Shown here one piece after another: positions 15,976 through 25,545 of a stretch of 64,000 nt of DNA. Every line of letters starts with the position of its first letter. Within the stretch, counting starts at the first letter, position 1. A program made the translations under genes and the position numbers. The DNA comes from an uncultured Collinsella sp. GTDB taxonomy: Bacteria > Actinomycetota > Coriobacteriia > Coriobacteriales > Coriobacteriaceae. The notes under the pieces were generated by a model. The model searched no databases. It worked only from the letters and a program-made list of their open reading frames with translations, and was not told the DNA's origin. The stretch lies in assembly GCA_958437935.1 (NCBI GenBank), contig CAUBPS010000006.1, positions 1-64,000 of the forward strand, read 5' to 3'.

Positions 15976-18972
15976 TCGCTCGACCAGTATGCGGTTGAGC
16001 CGCCCCTCCACCAAGCGCTCGTATAGACGCCGCGTCTCGGGCTCGGGCACGCCATTGACCTGCTCCCTCAGATGGTGCATATGCCCGCTGTATAGCTCGA
16101 CGATATCGCGCCGCCGCCCCGCCGCACTGTAGACGCGCATGGCGCAGCGCACCATATCCTCACGCGCCGTTTCCTGTCGAAGACCCGACTCCGCCAGCCA
16201 AATCGCCGACTGTAGATCGTTTTCTTCTAGAGCGGCATTTGCCCCCTTAATCATGCAATCGATGTACTTTGACTGCATAATGCGTCGCATACGCAAAAAG
16301 TAGGTGGGATTACAGCCATTGGGAACATACAGCGGTCCGGCATAAAGCTGCTCAATCTTAAGGCACAGCTCAACTAAATGGGGCCCGCGCGCACCCGTGC
16401 GATTTCCCAAAACCTCGCGGCTTATCTGGTCAAACAGCCGTACATCGGTCTTGACGTAGTCGCCGTTGAGTCCGATGCATTCATTTTGGATGAGCACACA
16501 CGACTTGCCATCCGGCGTCGGCCCCAAAGCCGACCGCAAGCGCGATATCGTCGAGTACAGGTTGTTGCGGGCGCTATTGAACTCGGCATGGGGCCACAGC
16601 TCCATGGCCAGCGTCTCACGATCGACGAGCGCATCCATGCCCAGTGCAAGCCGCTCGGCAAGTGTCGCCGCCTTCTTGCGGCGCCACATTTTGTCCGTGA
16701 TGGGAAACCCGTCGCGCTCGGCGCGAAACGCACCAAACATGCGAATCTCGATATGGTCGATGGTATCAACGGCTTCAACCTCGCCGGCCTGAAATAAGCG
16801 CTCGCCCTCCCCTTCCAGATCGTCGCGCAGCGAGTACCGCGACAGCTCGCGCACGGGAAGCTTCTTGCGAATCCTGGTCGCCGGCTCGCCCAGACAATGC
16901 ATGGCAAGACGCGCAAAAAGCCGATACGATGGCTCTAGGATCCCCGCACGATTCATGGACATCCAGGCCGCAAGATCACTGTCTCGGCCCGCACAGGCCA
17001 AATGCAGCGCCACCATCCAGGCCTCCGCTCCACCAACCTGCGTCTGGCTTATATCGAGCAGCTCCGCTTCCTCGCGCACCGAAACCATCGAGGTGTTACG
17101 CAGATATGCCGCGCGCTCCAGCAGCAATGCGTTATCGCGCATGTACGCAATCGACTCCTCGGCAAGTTTGAGCACTTGGACCGCACGGAACTTTGCATTA
17201 ACCGGCCGTCCCTCTGCCAGCGACTGCCAGCCTTCTAGCAACAGGCCAAACAGCTGAATCTGGTTGTCGCGCATGCGCACGGCAAAACGATCGAGCTCGT
17301 TGAACGCCGCGTCGTCGGTTACCGGCAGGCCGGAAAGAAGCCGCCGTGCCGCCAACACCATGCGCACCCAGATGGCCATCGCCTTAAGCCCACGTACGTC
17401 GAGCGCCTCCCGCACCACCGTCATCTCGTCGTCGCGCTCGTCGGTTCCCGTAAACGACCCGTCAAAGAGCTCCACCAGCATGCTATCGGCCCGTATAACA
17501 ATCCCCGCGATGTCGAGCTCACAGTCGTAGGCCTTGCTCGTTTTGAGCTGCTGTAGAACGCCGCCGTCATCTCCCCGCTCGGTCAGGCATCGCTTGACCT
17601 CGATATGCGCGGACAGCATGTCGAGTGCGGTGTGGGACGTCTCAATTTCTGGCACGGCCAGGTTCGTAGGAAGCCCAAGCCCGTTGTCCCCATAGCAAAC
17701 AGCCGTCAGTGTCTGGGCCACCCTCCATGAAACAGGGTCTATTTCGCAGGCCGCCCGTTCGCCCCCGCGCTCGATGACCGATGCCATATAGCGAGCGAGC
17801 TTTGTATTGGACACGCTGACCGCTGCCAGATATACGCCAAGCGCCTCGGCAGGCGTTGGCTCTGGAGCCGGATCGTCGGCATCGATCGTGCCCAGCGCTG
17901 CTCGGCAGATATCGGCCCCGTGCCCCGTCAGAGCCAGATCGACCCCATACTGCCCAGCAAGTTCAAGGACCGCTTCACGGTCCAAAAAGGCGTCCGCCAA
18001 GCCCATCGCCGCATCGCATCTACCCGCCTTAAGCAAAATCCGAGCCGCCCTCGGAACAAGTTCGGGGCGAACCTCGGCCACCAACTTACGCAAGCGCAAG
18101 CGTCCGTTATCCTCCGTGCCCAGACACGTAAAGCTCCGCTCGGCAGGGTCCAAGCCAAAGATCGGGTAGTCGCGTACAAAGTAGGACTGGTCGACCATCG
18201 ACAACCTCACCCCACAGGCCTCGAGTTCCGCGATATTGCCCTCGCCCATTAAAACCATGAGACACGCCACGCAAAACAGCGCATTATTGTCGAGCGAAGC
18301 CAGATCGACAAGTGCCGCGCCATATACGTTGACAATCTCGTTTTCGAGCAGACCGGCTACGTCGCCTTGGCCATACAGACCCGTCTGCAATGCCGAAACG
18401 AGCTCGGGCACGCCCTGCGTGAGCTGATAAAAGTCGAGCGATGTGCTGATCGAAAACGCCGATGCCCACGCCGAATACTCATAGGCATGCACCTTGAGCA
18501 TCTGCGCATTGATCTTAACCGAATCGCCCAGCCCATGAATCAGTTGACGATTTGAAGGACGGCAGGAGATAAAGACCCCCACCCCCATAGCGCGCAGGCC
18601 GCGAATCCTGTCGATGAGGTCTTCGGTATCGCGCTGATCGAGGTTTGGCACATTATCAATCGCGATAAGGGAGTGCGGTTTGTCTTTGAGTTCTTCGGTA
18701 ACCACCTCGAGCTGCATAAACACCTCGCGCCCAGTGGCGCGATCGGCCTCGATAATCCGCACGGGGCCTCGCGTCGGGTCGCATTTAACCTCATGGGTGT
18801 ACTGCAGCAGCACCGAGGTCTTCCCAAACCCGTCGGGCGCATAAAGAACCACGATGCCGGCCTTTCGGCCCTTGGCGAGAAGCTCATTCATCAAGCGTTC
18901 GCGTCGCACCATATAGCCACCGCCCAGCGGCATCAGCTCGAGGTCGTCCATACTGCCCAAATCGTTTACCAT
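15973..18972 (-). CDS. large ATPase transcriptional regulator with SARP-type DNA-binding and BTAD domains
   Basis: 999 residues. An STAND/MalT-like P-loop ATPase lies at the N-terminus (Walker A APDGFGKTS at about 45-53, sensor region SLIAIDNVPNLD). A long helical middle (about 300-730) is probably TPR-like. The C-terminal part (about 740-985) begins IRMFGAFRAERDG and contains an OmpR-like winged helix followed by a bacterial transcription activation domain (LYSTISRLRSALG...LCLKIEQLYAGPLY). That inverts the AfsR order, in which the DNA-binding part is N-terminal. It is likely an ATP-gated activator, but no target or ligand is evident, since its neighbours are housekeeping genes. GAGGAG precedes the ATG. 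Confidence 0.8.
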   Translation of the reverse strand: MVNDLGSMDDLELMPLGGGYMVRRERLMNELLAKGRKAGIVVLYAPDGFGKTSVLLQYTHEVKCDPTRGPVRIIEADRATGREVFMQLEVVTEELKDKPHSLIAIDNVPNLDQRDTEDLIDRIRGLRAMGVGVFISCRPSNRQLIHGLGDSVKINAQMLKVHAYEYSAWASAFSISTSLDFYQLTQGVPELVSALQTGLYGQGDVAGLLENEIVNVYGAALVDLASLDNNALFCVACLMVLMGEGNIAELEACGVRLSMVDQSYFVRDYPIFGLDPAERSFTCLGTEDNGRLRLRKLVAEVRPELVPRAARILLKAGRCDAAMGLADAFLDREAVLELAGQYGVDLALTGHGADICRAALGTIDADDPAPEPTPAEALGVYLAAVSVSNTKLARYMASVIERGGERAACEIDPVSWRVAQTLTAVCYGDNGLGLPTNLAVPEIETSHTALDMLSAHIEVKRCLTERGDDGGVLQQLKTSKAYDCELDIAGIVIRADSMLVELFDGSFTGTDERDDEMTVVREALDVRGLKAMAIWVRMVLAARRLLSGLPVTDDAAFNELDRFAVRMRDNQIQLFGLLLEGWQSLAEGRPVNAKFRAVQVLKLAEESIAYMRDNALLLERAAYLRNTSMVSVREEAELLDISQTQVGGAEAWMVALHLACAGRDSDLAAWMSMNRAGILEPSYRLFARLAMHCLGEPATRIRKKLPVRELSRYSLRDDLEGEGERLFQAGEVEAVDTIDHIEIRMFGAFRAERDGFPITDKMWRRKKAATLAERLALGMDALVDRETLAMELWPHAEFNSARNNLYSTISRLRSALGPTPDGKSCVLIQNECIGLNGDYVKTDVRLFDQISREVLGNRTGARGPHLVELCLKIEQLYAGPLYVPNGCNPTYFLRMRRIMQSKYIDCMIKGANAALEENDLQSAIWLAESGLRQETAREDMVRCAMRVYSAAGRRRDIVELYSGHMHHLREQVNGVPEPETRRLYERLVEGRLNRILVER

Positions 18973-19358
18973 GCCCGCTCCTCAACTCGACCGTATGGAC
19001 ACTGTAACCGCAAGACCATACAAGCCGCGCTATGAATAGAGCGACCTTGTGTTTGAGGTTGTCTTTTGGTACGCAAGCGGCAAGTTTTTGTACAGCGAGG
19101 GCCGATTGTTATTAATCCCCCGACTAATCGGTCTTTAAGCAGGTAAATGAGCTTGTCAGCTTGTCCCATCTAAGCGGCAGTGTAACGCAAATGAACAAGG
19201 TTCAGCTATGTCATTCAACTCGCCTAGCACCCGCTACCGTCTACGACCTTTTAGTGGCATTTTTGCATAGAATCTGATATGGAATGAATCAAGCTGTTGG
19301 GCATCCGGCATTCGTCAAGCTTGCGGCAAGATTTTGGTCAAGTGGACAGAAAGGGATA
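18973..19358. other. intergenic region without recognised gene
   Basis: This 386-base gap between the SARP regulator start and the nagB terminator is less GC-rich than its surroundings and contains the promoter of the regulator somewhere to its left. No open frame with a binding site, no RNA gene and no strong hairpin were recognised. Confidence 0.5.
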
Positions 19359-19363
19359 GCAAA

Positions 19364-19388
19364 AAGGCCCCCGCAAAGCGGAGGCCTT
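19364..19388 (-). terminator. nagB terminator
   Basis: Stem AAGGCCCCCGC/GCGGAGGCCTT-like, followed on the minus strand by a run of Ts (19363-19359). Positioned 33 bases after the nagB stop. Confidence 0.8.
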
Positions 19389-19420
19389 AGGCAAGGCTAT
19401 GTCGAGGTGCAGGATTCGCG

Positions 19421-20149
19421 CTACTCGCAGAGCGAAAGGGCGGCCTCGTCGGCAACGACAACGCAGTTGGTGTGCAGCTGCAGGATCGAAGCCGGGCACT
19501 CGGGCGTAACCGGACCATAGCACATATCGTGCACGGCCTGAGCCTTGGCCTCGCCGTTGGCGACGACCAGGATCATGCGGGCATACATGATGGTCTGAGT
19601 ACCCATGGTGTAGGCCTGACGGGGAACATCGTCGATGCTGTCGAACAGGCGGCTGTTGGCCTGAATGGTGCTCTCGGTAAGGTCGACGCAGTGCGTGCCC
19701 TTGGAGAAGTGGTCATCGGGCTCGTTGAAGCCGATGTGGCCGTTGTTGCCAATGCCGAGCAGCTGCAGATCGGGATAGCCGGCGGCAGCGACGACCTTAT
19801 CGTACTCAGAGCAGGCAGCGGCGGCGTCGGGGTTGGAACCGTCGGGCACATGCGTGTTGTTCAGGTCGATGTTGATGTGATCGAAGAAGTTCTCACGCAT
19901 GAAGTAGTGATAGCTCTGGGGATCGTCGTGCGAAAGGCCGCGATACTCGTCCAGGTTGTAGGTGCTGACCTCGGCAAAGTCGACGTCGCCCTTCTCGTAC
20001 CAAGCAGCGAGCTGCTTGTAGGCACCGATCGGGGTGGAGCCGGTGGCAAGACCCAACACGCAGTCGGGCTTGAGGATAACCTGCGCCGAGATAATATTGG
20101 CGGCCTTGCGGCTCATATCCTCGTAGTCTTTAGCTTTAATGATCTTCAT
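19421..20149 (-). CDS. nagB: glucosamine-6-phosphate deaminase
   Basis: Converts glucosamine-6-phosphate to fructose-6-phosphate and ammonia in amino sugar catabolism. 242 residues, the canonical length. Starts MKIIKAKDYEDMSRKAA, with the phosphate-binding LATGSTPIGAYK, the YNLDEYRG segment, and GIGNNGHIGFNEP, which contains the ring-opening acid/base region. The ATG at 20149 has AAAGGA 7 bases upstream; the much longer in-frame extension runs through non-coding leader and is rejected. Together with glmM and the EIIA gene just upstream it makes an amino-sugar/PTS neighbourhood: GlmM drives synthesis and NagB breakdown. Confidence 0.95.
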   Translation of the reverse strand: MKIIKAKDYEDMSRKAANIISAQVILKPDCVLGLATGSTPIGAYKQLAAWYEKGDVDFAEVSTYNLDEYRGLSHDDPQSYHYFMRENFFDHINIDLNNTHVPDGSNPDAAAACSEYDKVVAAAGYPDLQLLGIGNNGHIGFNEPDDHFSKGTHCVDLTESTIQANSRLFDSIDDVPRQAYTMGTQTIMYARMILVVANGEAKAQAVHDMCYGPVTPECPASILQLHTNCVVVADEAALSLCE

Positions 20150-20420
20150 TACGCGTCCTTTCTCGTACAAGAGAGGCAAGGCTCCCTTACAAGCACTTGC
20201 CCGCGGCCCGCGTCGGCCGCAACCAACGTGTGCGGCCACCAGGGCGAGGTCGCGTAATGTATGTGTCTCGTGTCTAACCGCGTCGAGGCCCCTGCCCGTC
20301 CACGGTGACCCAAAGCCTTTTAGCTTCGGACAAATCCCATCTTGCCACGGAGGGCGTCCTCTTTCAAGGGCGCCCTCCGTAAACGTGTTTGAATTGTAGG
20401 CTAATGGCCACGTGCACTTG
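20150..20420. other. nagB leader and intergenic region
   Basis: A 271-base gap between the EIIA gene and nagB. It contains a 13-bp GC-rich inverted repeat at 20347-20380 (ACGGAGGGCG/CGCCCTCCGT arms) without a T run and, nearer nagB, smaller hairpins such as GGCCGCA/TTGCGGCC. These could end the EIIA transcript and structure the nagB leader. No gene is seen. Confidence 0.5.
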
Positions 20421-20918
20421 TTAGCGCTCGCGAGCAACGATGAGCTGGTCCATCTCTTCGACATGCGCGCCAACGGAGCCCTTGATGCTCGAGAACTCAA
20501 CGGAGTTGCATACCAAGATGGGAACCGTCACATCGTAGCCCTCGGCAGCAATTGCCTCGCGATCGAACTCAATGAGTACATCGCCCTTATGGACGATGTC
20601 ACCCACTTGCGCATATACGGTAAAGTGCTTGCCCTCAAGCTGAACAGTGTCCAAACCAACGTGGATGAGCACGTCCAAGCCATCGACCGTGTTAAGCGCA
20701 ACAGCGTGTCCCGTGGGAAAAATGGCCTCGACCTTGGCATCAGCCGGTGCAATCACACGCGTGCCGGTAGGCTGAATCGCCACGCCCTGGCCCAAAAGGC
20801 CGGTGGCAAATGTCTGGTCGTTTACCTCGGAAAGCGGAATGACGTCGCCCGAGATGGGAGCATCCAGCGTAAGGACTCGACCACGCATACCAAAAGACCT
20901 TAGGACTTTAGTGAACAT
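20421..20918 (-). CDS. stand-alone PTS EIIA (glucose family)
   Basis: 165 residues, the size of a free EIIA-Glc (Crr). The active-site motif LIHVGLDT holds the phosphorylated His86, with the companion His71 in FPTGHAVALN. It passes phosphate from HPr to an EIIB domain, and in some bacteria also controls other transporters. The EIIBC at 2079-3548 has no EIIA, so this protein is a plausible partner for it and for other incomplete permeases. A GAGGGGG lies just before the ATG. It sits 71 bases behind glmM and ahead of nagB on the same strand. Confidence 0.9.
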   Translation of the reverse strand: MFTKVLRSFGMRGRVLTLDAPISGDVIPLSEVNDQTFATGLLGQGVAIQPTGTRVIAPADAKVEAIFPTGHAVALNTVDGLDVLIHVGLDTVQLEGKHFTVYAQVGDIVHKGDVLIEFDREAIAAEGYDVTVPILVCNSVEFSSIKGSVGAHVEEMDQLIVARER

Positions 20919-20989
20919 GCTCCCCCTCGGACATACCGATCAACCAAAATAACCTTAACAGTTTACCACTTGGCACTCGTTTTTGACCA

Positions 20990-22327
20990 TTAGGGAAGTT
21001 CGCGCTTGACAACCTCGACGATGTCGTCGACAACGCGCTGGGTCAGCTCGTGCGTCTCGGCCTCGGCCATAACGCGGACCAGCGGCTCGGTACCGCTCGG
21101 ACGCACCAGAATGCGGCCGCGGCCGTCAAGCTCCTTCTCGGCAGCAGCGACGGCATCCCAGATGGGCTGGCAATCATCCAGACCAGCCTTGTTGTCGGAA
21201 TGCACGTTGACGAGTACCTGCGGATACTTCTTCATGATGCCGGCAAGATCGGTGAGGGTACGACCGGTGCGCTTGAGCACGGCCAGCAGCTGCAGAGCCG
21301 TCACCAGGCCGTCACCGGTGGTGTTGTGCTCCAGGAAGATGATGTGGCCGGACTGTTCGCCGCCGATGACGGCACCGTCCGCGAGCATACGCTCAAGAAC
21401 ATAACGGTCGCCCACAGCGGTCTGAACCATCTCGAAGCCCTGCTCCTTCATAGCGATGGAGAAGCCCAGGTTGCACATGACGGTCGAGACGATCTCGGAG
21501 CTGGCGAGCTTGCCGCGGGCGGCGAGGTCAGAACCGCAGATAGCCAGGATGTAGTCACCGTCGATCTCATTGCCCTCGCTGTCCACGAACAGTACGCGAT
21601 CGGCGTCGCCGTCGTGGGCCAGGCCGATATCGGCGTGGGTGCGCAGCACGAGCTCGCGCAGGGGCTCGAGGTGCGTAGAGCCGCACTCAACGTTAATGTC
21701 GGTGCCACAGTAATCGGTGTTGATGGCATGGACCGTGGCACCCAGGCGCTGCAGCGCGGCGGGCGTAGTCTGGCAGGAAGCACCGTGACCGCAGTCGACG
21801 GCAACGACCAGGCCATCAAGCCTCAGGCCATCAAGCGTATCGATGGCGTGGTCGACGTATGCCTTGCGGGCGTCCTTCATCTTGATGATGTGGCCCACGC
21901 CGGCGCCGGTCGGCAGCGTATCGGCAGCCATGGCCTCCTCGGACATGACCCAGGCGCTGATCTCCTCCTCGACAGCGTCGGGAAGCTTCATGCCCTTGCG
22001 GCTAAAGAACTTGATGCCGTTGAACTCCGGCGGATTATGCGAAGCAGAGATGACGATGCCGCCGTCGAGCTCGTTCTGGACGGTGAGCAGCGCCACGGCA
22101 GGCGTGGGGATGACGCCGCAGCAGTGCGGACGGCCGCCCTCGGCCATGATGCCGGCGGTCAGAGCGCTCTCGAGCATGGTGCCCGAAAGACGCGTGTCGC
22201 GGCCGATGCAGATGTCCGGACCAAGGAACTTGGTCGCCGCGCGGCCCAGGCGAAACGCGAGGTCGCACGAGAGGTCGGCATTGGCGACGCCACGGACGCC
22301 GTCGGTACCGAAGATGTTCTGGGGCAT
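20990..22327 (-). CDS. glmM: phosphoglucosamine mutase
   Basis: Interconverts glucosamine-6-phosphate and glucosamine-1-phosphate for UDP-GlcNAc and cell wall synthesis. 445 residues, usual size. Begins NIFGTDGVRG, phosphoserine loop ISASHNPPEFNGIKFF (catalytic Ser96), metal loop HDGDADRVLF, sugar-binding GGEQSGHII and phosphate-binding RPSGTEPLVRVM near the end. All catalytic motifs are intact. AAGGAG precedes the ATG. It follows rpsI on the same strand, separated by the ribosomal terminator. Confidence 0.96.
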   Translation of the reverse strand: MPQNIFGTDGVRGVANADLSCDLAFRLGRAATKFLGPDICIGRDTRLSGTMLESALTAGIMAEGGRPHCCGVIPTPAVALLTVQNELDGGIVISASHNPPEFNGIKFFSRKGMKLPDAVEEEISAWVMSEEAMAADTLPTGAGVGHIIKMKDARKAYVDHAIDTLDGLRLDGLVVAVDCGHGASCQTTPAALQRLGATVHAINTDYCGTDINVECGSTHLEPLRELVLRTHADIGLAHDGDADRVLFVDSEGNEIDGDYILAICGSDLAARGKLASSEIVSTVMCNLGFSIAMKEQGFEMVQTAVGDRYVLERMLADGAVIGGEQSGHIIFLEHNTTGDGLVTALQLLAVLKRTGRTLTDLAGIMKKYPQVLVNVHSDNKAGLDDCQPIWDAVAAAEKELDGRGRILVRPSGTEPLVRVMAEAETHELTQRVVDDIVEVVKRELP

Positions 22328-22384
22328 AGGATCGCTCCTTCCCTAGCAGGCGATATGCAACCGCCCACCCTAGTCGAAAAAGAA

Positions 22385-22420
22385 AAGCGGGACCCGCCGA
22401 GGAATCGGCAGGCCCCGCTT
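22385..22420 (-). terminator. rplM-rpsI terminator
   Basis: Stem of about 13 bp (AAGCGGGACCCGCCGA/TCGGCAGGCCCCGCTT with mismatches), followed on the minus strand by a T-rich stretch. It separates the ribosomal operon from glmM. Confidence 0.75.
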
Positions 22421-22450
22421 GTACATTGTATCTCGAAAGGAGATAAAACC

Positions 22451-22846
<396 letters not shown>

Positions 22847-22848
22847 CT

Positions 22849-23292
22849 TTAAGCCTCCAGCTCAATCTTCGTGGGGTTCTGGGCAGCATGCGGATGCTCG
22901 GCACCAGCGTAGACCTTAAGCTTGGTCATCTGGGCACGGCCGAGGGTGGTCTTGGGCAGCATGCCGCGAACGGCGCGCTCGATGACCTTCTCCGGGTGCT
23001 TCTCCATAGCCTGGCGGAAGCTCTCAGCCTTGAGGCCGCCGTTGTAGCCGCTGTGGCGATAATAGGTCTTCGTGTCGGCCTTGTTACCGGTAAGCTGGAC
23101 CTTATCGGCGTTGATGACGACAACGAAGTCGCCGCAGTCGCTGTTGGGCGTGAACTGGGGCTTGTTCTTACCGCGCAGGATCATTGCGATCTGGGTGGCA
23201 AGACGGCCCAGGACAGCACCATCGGCGTCGACGAGAACCCAGTTGCGCTGGACCTCGCCCTGCTTGGCGTAGTGAGTCGATTTCGAAATCAC
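22849..23292 (-). CDS. rplM: 50S ribosomal protein L13
   Basis: 147 residues. L13 landmarks are NWVLVDADGAVLGRLATQIAMILRGKNKPQFTPNSDCGDFVVVINADKV and the late block AVRGMLPKTTLGR with KVYAG. The start is GTG, supported by GGAGGAG 6 bases upstream. First gene of the rplM-rpsI operon; its promoter should lie within 23293-23449, where nothing else was found. Confidence 0.98.
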   Translation of the reverse strand: MISKSTHYAKQGEVQRNWVLVDADGAVLGRLATQIAMILRGKNKPQFTPNSDCGDFVVVINADKVQLTGNKADTKTYYRHSGYNGGLKAESFRQAMEKHPEKVIERAVRGMLPKTTLGRAQMTKLKVYAGAEHPHAAQNPTKIELEA

Positions 23293-23449
23293 TTAGACTC
23301 CTCCATGTACAGTACGTGTTGTTACAGAGATTCACGGGGCTCTGCAAGTAACCCGTCCATATTACCCCGCTCACCGCCCGAGTCAACAGGTATTTTGGCT
23401 CCGACCAGAGTTTCTGCACATGTCATCCATGGGTCATGACGTCGCGACA

Positions 23450-24328
23450 CTAGCGCTCGACAAATGCCTCGATATCACTCAGTAGGCGCTTTGCCTCCTG
23501 GCGGCCCTGAATATACAGGTCGAGGAGCTTTGCCGGATCATGCTCAACGTGACCGACCTCGACCGGCTTTTGTGGAGCAACGACCAGCGCGCGGCCCTCG
23601 CGCTCATACTTCCACAGATGCATGCGCTGGATGTTATAGCGGTCGTGGCGCGTCTCGATAGCCTCAAGCAGGTAGGGGTAGTCGGCATAGCGAGCGCGTG
23701 CGGCGGGCATAAACTCGTAGGGCTTTTTCTCGTACGAGCGATCCTGCGTGACAATGACAACCGCACGGTCGAAGCCGGCCTCCTCCAGCACGTGCTCGAT
23801 GGGGACCGAATCGGCTACGCCGCCGTCGACGTATTTGTGCCCATCGATCTCGACCGGCGGCGTCACCAGCGGCAGCGACGTCGAGGCGCGCACGGCGTCG
23901 AGGTCAAGTACGGCGCTTTTGACCGGCAGGTACGCGGCGGTTCCAAAGAGCATGTCCGTCGCGACGGCGTACATCTCGATGGGGCTCGCGTCGAACGTCT
24001 CGTTGTCAAAGGGATCCAGGCGGTCCTGGACATCGTTGAAGATAAAGTCGTAACCCACAATAGAGCCCGTGGACGCAAACGATGCGGCGCCCATGAAGCG
24101 GTTGTCGTTGCAGAAAGCCAGGTTGATGCGGTTGGCACGGCCGATCTGATGCGACTTGTAGTTCACGCCGTTGAGGGCGCCGGCCGATACACCGTAGACC
24201 GCCGGAATCTCGACGCCGGCCTCCATGAGAACGTCGAGCACGCCTGCGGTAAATTGTCCGCGGAAGCTGCCGCCCTCCAAAACGAGCGCGACCTTGCCGG
24301 CGTTCTTTGCCTTATCTTCTGCAGTCAT
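23450..24328 (-). CDS. patatin-like phospholipase
   Basis: 292 residues with the catalytic Ser-Asp dyad of patatins: oxyanion loop EGGSFRG (18-24), nucleophile elbow GVSAG (Ser48), and the DGG motif in HKYVDGGVADSVP. It belongs to the bacterial YjjU/RssA-like group, acting on acyl esters or phospholipids, probably at the inner face of the membrane since no signal peptide is seen. GGAGGTC precedes the ATG. Upstream is the repeat-rich region; no operon partner is evident. Confidence 0.88.
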   Translation of the reverse strand: MTAEDKAKNAGKVALVLEGGSFRGQFTAGVLDVLMEAGVEIPAVYGVSAGALNGVNYKSHQIGRANRINLAFCNDNRFMGAASFASTGSIVGYDFIFNDVQDRLDPFDNETFDASPIEMYAVATDMLFGTAAYLPVKSAVLDLDAVRASTSLPLVTPPVEIDGHKYVDGGVADSVPIEHVLEEAGFDRAVVIVTQDRSYEKKPYEFMPAARARYADYPYLLEAIETRHDRYNIQRMHLWKYEREGRALVVAPQKPVEVGHVEHDPAKLLDLYIQGRQEAKRLLSDIEAFVER

Positions 24329-24409
24329 GTTGACCTCCTGCGATTGCGTTTTGGCTTTCTTCTACCCAGTTTTGAGATAGAGAGCGCACGGGTTTTGGAG
24401 TTGAGGAGA

Positions 24410-24625
24410 TGGAGCGGATAGCGCGTCCCAGTTTGAGGCGGGATTCCGGGATGCGCTTTCCGCCAGCCATTCATTTGGAAATTGCATCCCATTCCGAATG
24501 AGGATTCCGGGATGCGGTTTCCGCTTGATGTGCCATCCGGAAACTACGTCCCAGTCTGAGTGCGGATTCCGGGATGGATTTTCCGCCTGGGCCGCCGTTA
24601 GGAAAGCGCGTCCCACCCTGCGCTG
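24410..24625. repeat. about 3.5 copies of a 62-bp tandem repeat made of imperfect palindromes
   Basis: The marker TCCCA recurs at 24426, 24487, 24549 and 24611, a period of 61-62 bases. Each unit carries GATTCCGGGATG and TTTCCGC on one side and GGAAA with GC(A/G)TCCCA on the other, so neighbouring units can pair into hairpins. The copies are about 70% alike. No convincing coding frame runs through them. Confidence 0.75.
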
Positions 24626-24639
24626 CCGCGACGTTTTCC

Positions 24640-24886
24640 TAACGCACGCGCCCTGCGCAGAGTTCGATTCTCCGCGGGTTTGGGGTTCCGTTGATGCGGC
24701 GCATGGCCGGCTGAGATTCGATAACATCGCATCCATATTGGGCTGATAGTTTGCGCGGAGAATCCGCGTATTTGCTTCGCAAATCCGCGCCGGCTTCGGC
24801 CGGCTGCCGCCGCCCTCGCCCGCGGGCTACAAACGCTTCGCGTTTGCTTAACGCCCGCGCCCTGCATAGAGTTCGATTCTCCGCGG
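24640..24886. repeat. 38-bp direct repeat carrying the tmRNA 3'-end sequence
   Basis: Copies at 24640-24677 and 24849-24886 differ at only a few positions. Both contain GAGTTCGATTCTCCGCG, which is the T-arm/3' end sequence of the tmRNA at 24943-25306, here in the opposite orientation. tmRNA 3' ends are classic integrase attachment sites, so these may be scars of integration and excision. The 170 bases between the copies hold no recognised gene. Confidence 0.6.
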
Positions 24887-24904
24887 TATCCATATGTAAT
24901 AAAA

Positions 24905-24934
24905 AGGCAGGTAGAGACACTTCTCTACCTGCCT
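24905..24934 (-). terminator. tmRNA terminator
   Basis: Perfect 11-bp stem AGGCAGGTAGA/TCTACCTGCCT followed by five Ts on the minus strand, 8 bases after the tmRNA CCA end. Confidence 0.9.
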
Positions 24935-24942
24935 GTTACGTA

Positions 24943-25306
24943 TGGTGGAGGCGCGGAGAATCGAACTCCGGTCCACGAAAGCCCCCTGATTGGCATCTCC
25001 AAGCTCAGTCGCTGGTTTTTTCTCGGACGCTTTGCGCGCAGCGACACGCTCGCGGCGTCCTAACCGGTTCGGTCTTAGCCTGCGCCATACCGATTACGTG
25101 CGCAGGAGCATTCCCCTAAAATGACGTCGCGCCGGTGTCGGGGAAATCACCGGGTTGACGCGCCGCTATAAACTAAGCAGCGAGAGCCATAGGCTCAAAA
25201 GAAGAGTTGTTGTCAATTCAATTTGACGGTACCCCTGTTTAACGAGGCGAGGAGACCTCGGCTTGCTTCCTCTCTCAGAGCTATCGTGTCGAAACCAGTC
25301 GCCCCC
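24943..25306 (-). ncRNA. ssrA: transfer-messenger RNA (tmRNA)
   Basis: 364 nt. The 5' end GGGGGCGACTGGTTTCGAC and 3' end CGGAGTTCGATTCTCCGC plus CGCCTCCACCA form the alanine-tRNA-like part. The acceptor stem is GGGGGCG/CGCCTCC with G3-U pairing, the alanyl-tRNA synthetase identity element. The tag reading frame ends DNNSSFEPMALAA then TAG; the resume codon is probably GAC, but this is not certain because the preceding in-frame codons are ATT and a TGA. It rescues stalled ribosomes with SmpB. The longest protein frames seen here are artefacts of this RNA gene. Confidence 0.95.
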
Positions 25307-25545
25307 GAATGTCGGGAAAGTCTGGATGGCATTGGGCCTGCAAACACCCGATAACCGTCGACTTTTCAAGGAACATACGGGGCGAGCCCCGCTTGTGGAG
25401 TGTAATCTTACCACGTTCTGAAAGCGGACAGCTGTTCTATGCACGAGCTGTGAAGACCCCAATGTGCGCCGCACTTCGCACTTTTGTTACCGATTGCGTC
25501 ACGTATATTTTCGCCAAGCAAAATTGACCCGTCGAAAGGATCGTT

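Noticed and set aside
24410..24886. CRISPR array
   Set aside because: Repeats are imperfect, contiguous and without unique spacers, and no cas gene is in the window.
24362..24920. Several frames of about 90-124 codons in the repeat region left of tmRNA
   Set aside because: They follow the 62-bp repeats in all frames and have no binding sites.
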